A stretch of 8,568 nt of DNA. It comes from Bacteroidota bacterium. GTDB lineage: Bacteria; Bacteroidota; Bacteroidia; Chitinophagales; Chitinophagaceae. Numbering within the stretch: the stretch's first letter is position 1; the number at the start of each line of letters is the position of its first letter. The translations under genes and the position numbers were made by a program. Below the pieces are notes generated by a model. That model saw only the letters and a program-made list of their open reading frames with translations. It was not told where the DNA came from and ran no database searches. The stretch covers positions 1-8,568 of the forward strand of contig JAFAGR010000055.1 of NCBI GenBank assembly GCA_023422565.1. The letters are read 5' to 3'. Shown piece by piece: positions 6,185-8,568 of the stretch.

Positions 6185-6472
6185 TCAAAGCTTCACGTAA
6201 GTTTGCAATGCCTGCGAATATTCTTCAAATGCATTCATTCCTTTGGCAGTGATCTTACAAACGGTTCTGGGATAATTGTCGCGAAAAGTTTTAACCACCT
6301 GCACATATCCCGCCTCCTTCAATTTATTGATCTGTGTACTTACATTACCGGGCGTGGCCCCGGTCTTCTCTCTTATCAGGATAAAATCGGCCTCACGCAA
6401 CTCTTTCAGCAAGCTCATAACAGCAAGCCTCAACTGTGAATGAATTACAGGATCTAAGGTTTTAAAGTTCAT
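6185..6472 (-). CDS. Small winged-helix transcriptional regulator (HTH_34 / MarR-like)
   Basis: A 95-residue protein that is almost entirely one winged helix-turn-helix. After an N-terminal helix beginning near LDPVIHSQLRLAVMSLL (6-22) comes EADFILIREKTGATPGNVS (27-45), the helix-turn-helix entry. The probable recognition helix is GNVSTQINKLKEAGYV (42-57), and the wing hairpin is around KTFRDNYPRTVCKIT (61-75). This layout matches the HTH_34 winged-helix family common in Bacteroidota. It has no separate ligand-binding or sensor domain, so it probably acts as a dimer and may sense something directly. It is last in a three-gene operon, 21 nt after the TPR-like gene. By position it may regulate the operon (inference). 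ATG at 6472. Confidence 0.85.
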   Translation of the reverse strand: MNFKTLDPVIHSQLRLAVMSLLKELREADFILIREKTGATPGNVSTQINKLKEAGYVQVVKTFRDNYPRTVCKITAKGMNAFEEYSQALQTYVKL

Positions 6473-6493
6473 CGTTTAGCAAAGAATTGACAC

Positions 6494-7138
6494 CTATTTA
6501 CAATCTTCGAGCAGCATTTGCACGCGGCTTTCTCCCCAGTTAGGATGAAGAGGTGAGGCCGGCTTAAAAGCCGCAAATTTTTCCAGCGAAGTGCTAAAAT
6601 GAGGCTTAGCTGCTTCGCAACCACCGCCGAATTGTTCGGGCGTGTAACGCAGGCCCTGGCCTCTAAGCAGGTGTGGACGAGGATTTGAAGGATCCAATTT
6701 TATCGCTTCATCAATGTAAGAAGAACTGAGCGGGCCAAATTCCATGTAGCGGGTCATGGGGTCTGCCATCAGCCTTGCACTGGCGATCATACTTCTGATA
6801 CAACTGATTTCCGAGTTGTTCTTCTCAAGGGAATCCGCCGTGTTTATCAGGCTTTCCGCCTTGTCTGCGTATTCGTCCATCTTGGTAGCGTCTTGCCCGA
6901 TATAGCCGGCATTCACCTGTAAAAAGGCGGCATAATAATAAGGCAGCCATTGATCTTTTTCAGCCTTGCCGATCCTTTCAAAATTATTTGCAAGAGCAAC
7001 CATAGAAGCCGCGCTGGAAAAACTGGAATCAATAGCAGACATATTTTTCTGCATCGCAGGGAGGTACTTATCGCTTTGCGCAAAGGACTGCGAGAAAGAA
7101 AAAACTGCGAATAAAAGAAGTGTGAGATTTTTCATCAT
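6494..7138 (-). CDS. Secreted TPR-like protein of unknown function
   Basis: A 214-residue protein with a clear signal peptide: MMKN, a hydrophobic core (LTLLLFAVFSF, 5-15), and a likely cut after SFA (20) before QSDKY. There is no lipobox cysteine, so it is probably periplasmic. The mature part is helical and TPR-like. The clearest unit is IDEAIKLDPSNPRPHLLRG (142-160), with the typical TPR pattern of an A..LDP.NP turn; another helix pair is likely around 84-125. The three cysteines are at 113, 174 and 213. I recognise no enzyme motif. It sits 25 nt after the TonB receptor gene and 21 nt before the regulator gene, all on one strand, so a role with the receptor in the envelope is likely but unproven. 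The leader is A-rich rather than Shine-Dalgarno-like. Two ATGs are adjacent, at 7138 and 7135. Confidence 0.8.
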   Translation of the reverse strand: MMKNLTLLLFAVFSFSQSFAQSDKYLPAMQKNMSAIDSSFSSAASMVALANNFERIGKAEKDQWLPYYYAAFLQVNAGYIGQDATKMDEYADKAESLINTADSLEKNNSEISCIRSMIASARLMADPMTRYMEFGPLSSSYIDEAIKLDPSNPRPHLLRGQGLRYTPEQFGGGCEAAKPHFSTSLEKFAAFKPASPLHPNWGESRVQMLLEDCK

Positions 7139-7163
7139 TATTTTTTAAATGGTGTAAACTTAT

Positions 7164-8568
7164 TTAAAGGTTATTATTGATCGCATCATCGGTCCGGTCT
7201 GTACCAATACTTAAAAAATATCCGAGGAAGACGAATCTTTTTGATGGTGGAAGAATTGGTTCCTTCCTGTCAGACATGGTTGCGTAATTATACCCAAACA
7301 CCTGCCGGCTTCCCAATACATTTGAAATGGATAAAACCCATACCGCAAACTTTTTTGAATTGGCCTTCCCAAGATTGGGAAGATAGTTGATTCCGAAGCC
7401 AAGATTGTTGTAGGAAATAGTTCTTCCCATATCACGTATCTCGTATTTATCACTGGCGGGCGAATAAACAAGATTGTAATAAGGCCTCCCCGTAGCAAAG
7501 TTGTAGCTGGCGTTGAAACCCATTTTCCATTTAAGTTTAAACTTCTTCACCACAAGAGATGCCGTGTGTTTTGCAGCAAAGGAAGGTTCCATTTCAACCG
7601 GGAAATTCAGGTAGTCGCGCTTCGTATCCAAAAACGAATAGGAGATCCAATAGTCGAAGTTTTTTATCGTAGCCTTATCTCTCCAGAACATTTCAATTCC
7701 CCTCGCGTACCCGTAACCGTTATTGTTTATTGCCTGCATTTGGGCGCCATTACCGCTGCCTGTTTTAAAAAGGTCCCTATATTCCTTATGAAAAACTTCA
7801 GTGCGAAAAGTTCTCTTCCCGGTCAGTCGCTGAAACTGCAAAATGTAATGAGTGGCCCTGGCATAGTCTAATGTGCCGGGAAGCGGCTGGTACCTGCTCT
7901 CCGGGCTCTGGTAAAAAATTCCATAAGCAAAGGAAAGCTGGCTTTGATTTTTTAGTTTGTAAGCAAGTGAAACACGTGGCGCCGCGTTCCATTCTTCCAT
8001 AAAGGTGGAATACTCCATACGCGCCCCCAACTTTGCGGCGAGGTCGTTACTGATGTAAAAATCCTTCTCTGCAAAAATCGAGGAGAGATTATCCCGGAAG
8101 GTTTCGGAAAACTGTGAACCTTCATAAAGGGTGAAGCGCGATTCTTCATCCGTATAAAAATGATCCCCGCCGAACCGGAAAGCATTCATACCTCTTCCCT
8201 TTTTTTCCAAAACAAACCGCGCTTGCGCATAATGGGCACGGTTTCTCATGCCGAAATTCTTAAAAGCATAGCCCTCAGGATCCGTGATCAATACTTTTTC
8301 TTCTCTTTCATTTTGCAGTTCGCCGGAAACTCTGTCGCGGTTATTAGTATAACTCAGGGCAGCCTGTGCTTTCCATCCTTTTATAAAGTTTCCTTTCCAC
8401 GAAAAGTTATGGTAAGTGTTAGTGTTATTGAGCGTGAAGGAATTTCTAAAGGCGGCCGAATCAATATCCGCATACCGGAAACCTACATCATCATTACTTA
8501 AATAACCATAATACTTAATAAAGCCACCCTTTACCTTTTTACGAAAGTTAAGATCTGCTGTATGGTTT
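7164..8568 (-). CDS. TonB-dependent outer-membrane receptor, C-terminal part (5' truncated by window)
   Basis: The frame stays open from the stop at 7164 to the window edge, giving at least 467 residues, so the gene starts beyond 8568. The visible part is beta-barrel: alternating aromatic/polar strands with periplasmic turns, such as SLAYKLKNQSQLSFAYGIFY followed by QSPESRY, and near the end LSISNVLGSRQVFGYNYA and RFVFLGYFLSIG. This matches the barrel of Bacteroidota TonB-dependent receptors. The plug and any N-terminal carboxypeptidase-regulatory-like domain would lie outside the window. After the last strand there is an unusual 11-residue polar tail (DRTDDAINNNL) in place of the common terminal aromatic residue. 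The substrate cannot be inferred. It is the upstream gene of the operon with the TPR-like protein and the regulator. The codon at 8291 is TTG inside the reading frame and is not a start. Confidence 0.85.
   Translation of the reverse strand, partial: NHTADLNFRKKVKGGFIKYYGYLSNDDVGFRYADIDSAAFRNSFTLNNTNTYHNFSWKGNFIKGWKAQAALSYTNNRDRVSGELQNEREEKVLITDPEGYAFKNFGMRNRAHYAQARFVLEKKGRGMNAFRFGGDHFYTDEESRFTLYEGSQFSETFRDNLSSIFAEKDFYISNDLAAKLGARMEYSTFMEEWNAAPRVSLAYKLKNQSQLSFAYGIFYQSPESRYQPLPGTLDYARATHYILQFQRLTGKRTFRTEVFHKEYRDLFKTGSGNGAQMQAINNNGYGYARGIEMFWRDKATIKNFDYWISYSFLDTKRDYLNFPVEMEPSFAAKHTASLVVKKFKLKWKMGFNASYNFATGRPYYNLVYSPASDKYEIRDMGRTISYNNLGFGINYLPNLGKANSKKFAVWVLSISNVLGSRQVFGYNYATMSDRKEPILPPSKRFVFLGYFLSIGTDRTDDAINNNL

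Noticed and set aside
8289..8291. Start codon of the TonB receptor at 8291
   Set aside because: It is an internal TTG; the frame continues with barrel-like sequence to the window edge at 8567.

Overview
This is a chromosomal window from a member of the Bacteroidota, most likely a Chitinophagaceae-like genome. The evidence is a TonB-dependent outer-membrane receptor of Bacteroidota style, an HTH_34-type regulator, AT-rich A-tract leaders in place of strong Shine-Dalgarno sites, and a perfect TAnnTTTG -7 promoter element in front of rsmA. The lineage call is inference from gene content and style, not from a marker comparison.

Layout: 1-353 is a gene-free stretch with a long imperfect hairpin (1-68), one copy of a dispersed repeat (130-233) and several 7-bp tandem arrays. 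354-3731 (minus) is icmF, the fused B12-dependent isobutyryl-CoA mutase with its built-in G-protein chaperone. 3759-4511 (minus) is rsmA/ksgA, 27 nt upstream of icmF and probably co-transcribed with it. 4512-5026 is a 515-bp divergent gap holding the rsmA and pdxA promoters, a second inverted copy of the dispersed repeat and more heptad arrays. 5027-6121 (plus) is pdxA. 6185-8568 (minus) is a compact operon, read right to left: TonB-dependent receptor (5' end outside the window), a secreted TPR-like protein of unknown function, and a small winged-helix regulator. It converges on pdxA.

Function: RsmA matures 16S rRNA, PdxA makes the precursor of pyridoxal phosphate, and IcmF interconverts isobutyryl-CoA and n-butyryl-CoA. 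These three are metabolic or housekeeping genes with no obvious shared pathway. The receptor, secreted protein and regulator look like a small envelope or uptake unit whose substrate cannot be read from the sequence.

The most unusual content is non-coding. Every gap longer than about 60 bp carries short tandem arrays with a strict 7-bp period but a different unit in each place, and the two large gaps share a diverged inverted repeat of about 100 bp. I found no CRISPR array, intact insertion sequence, rRNA or convincing tRNA.
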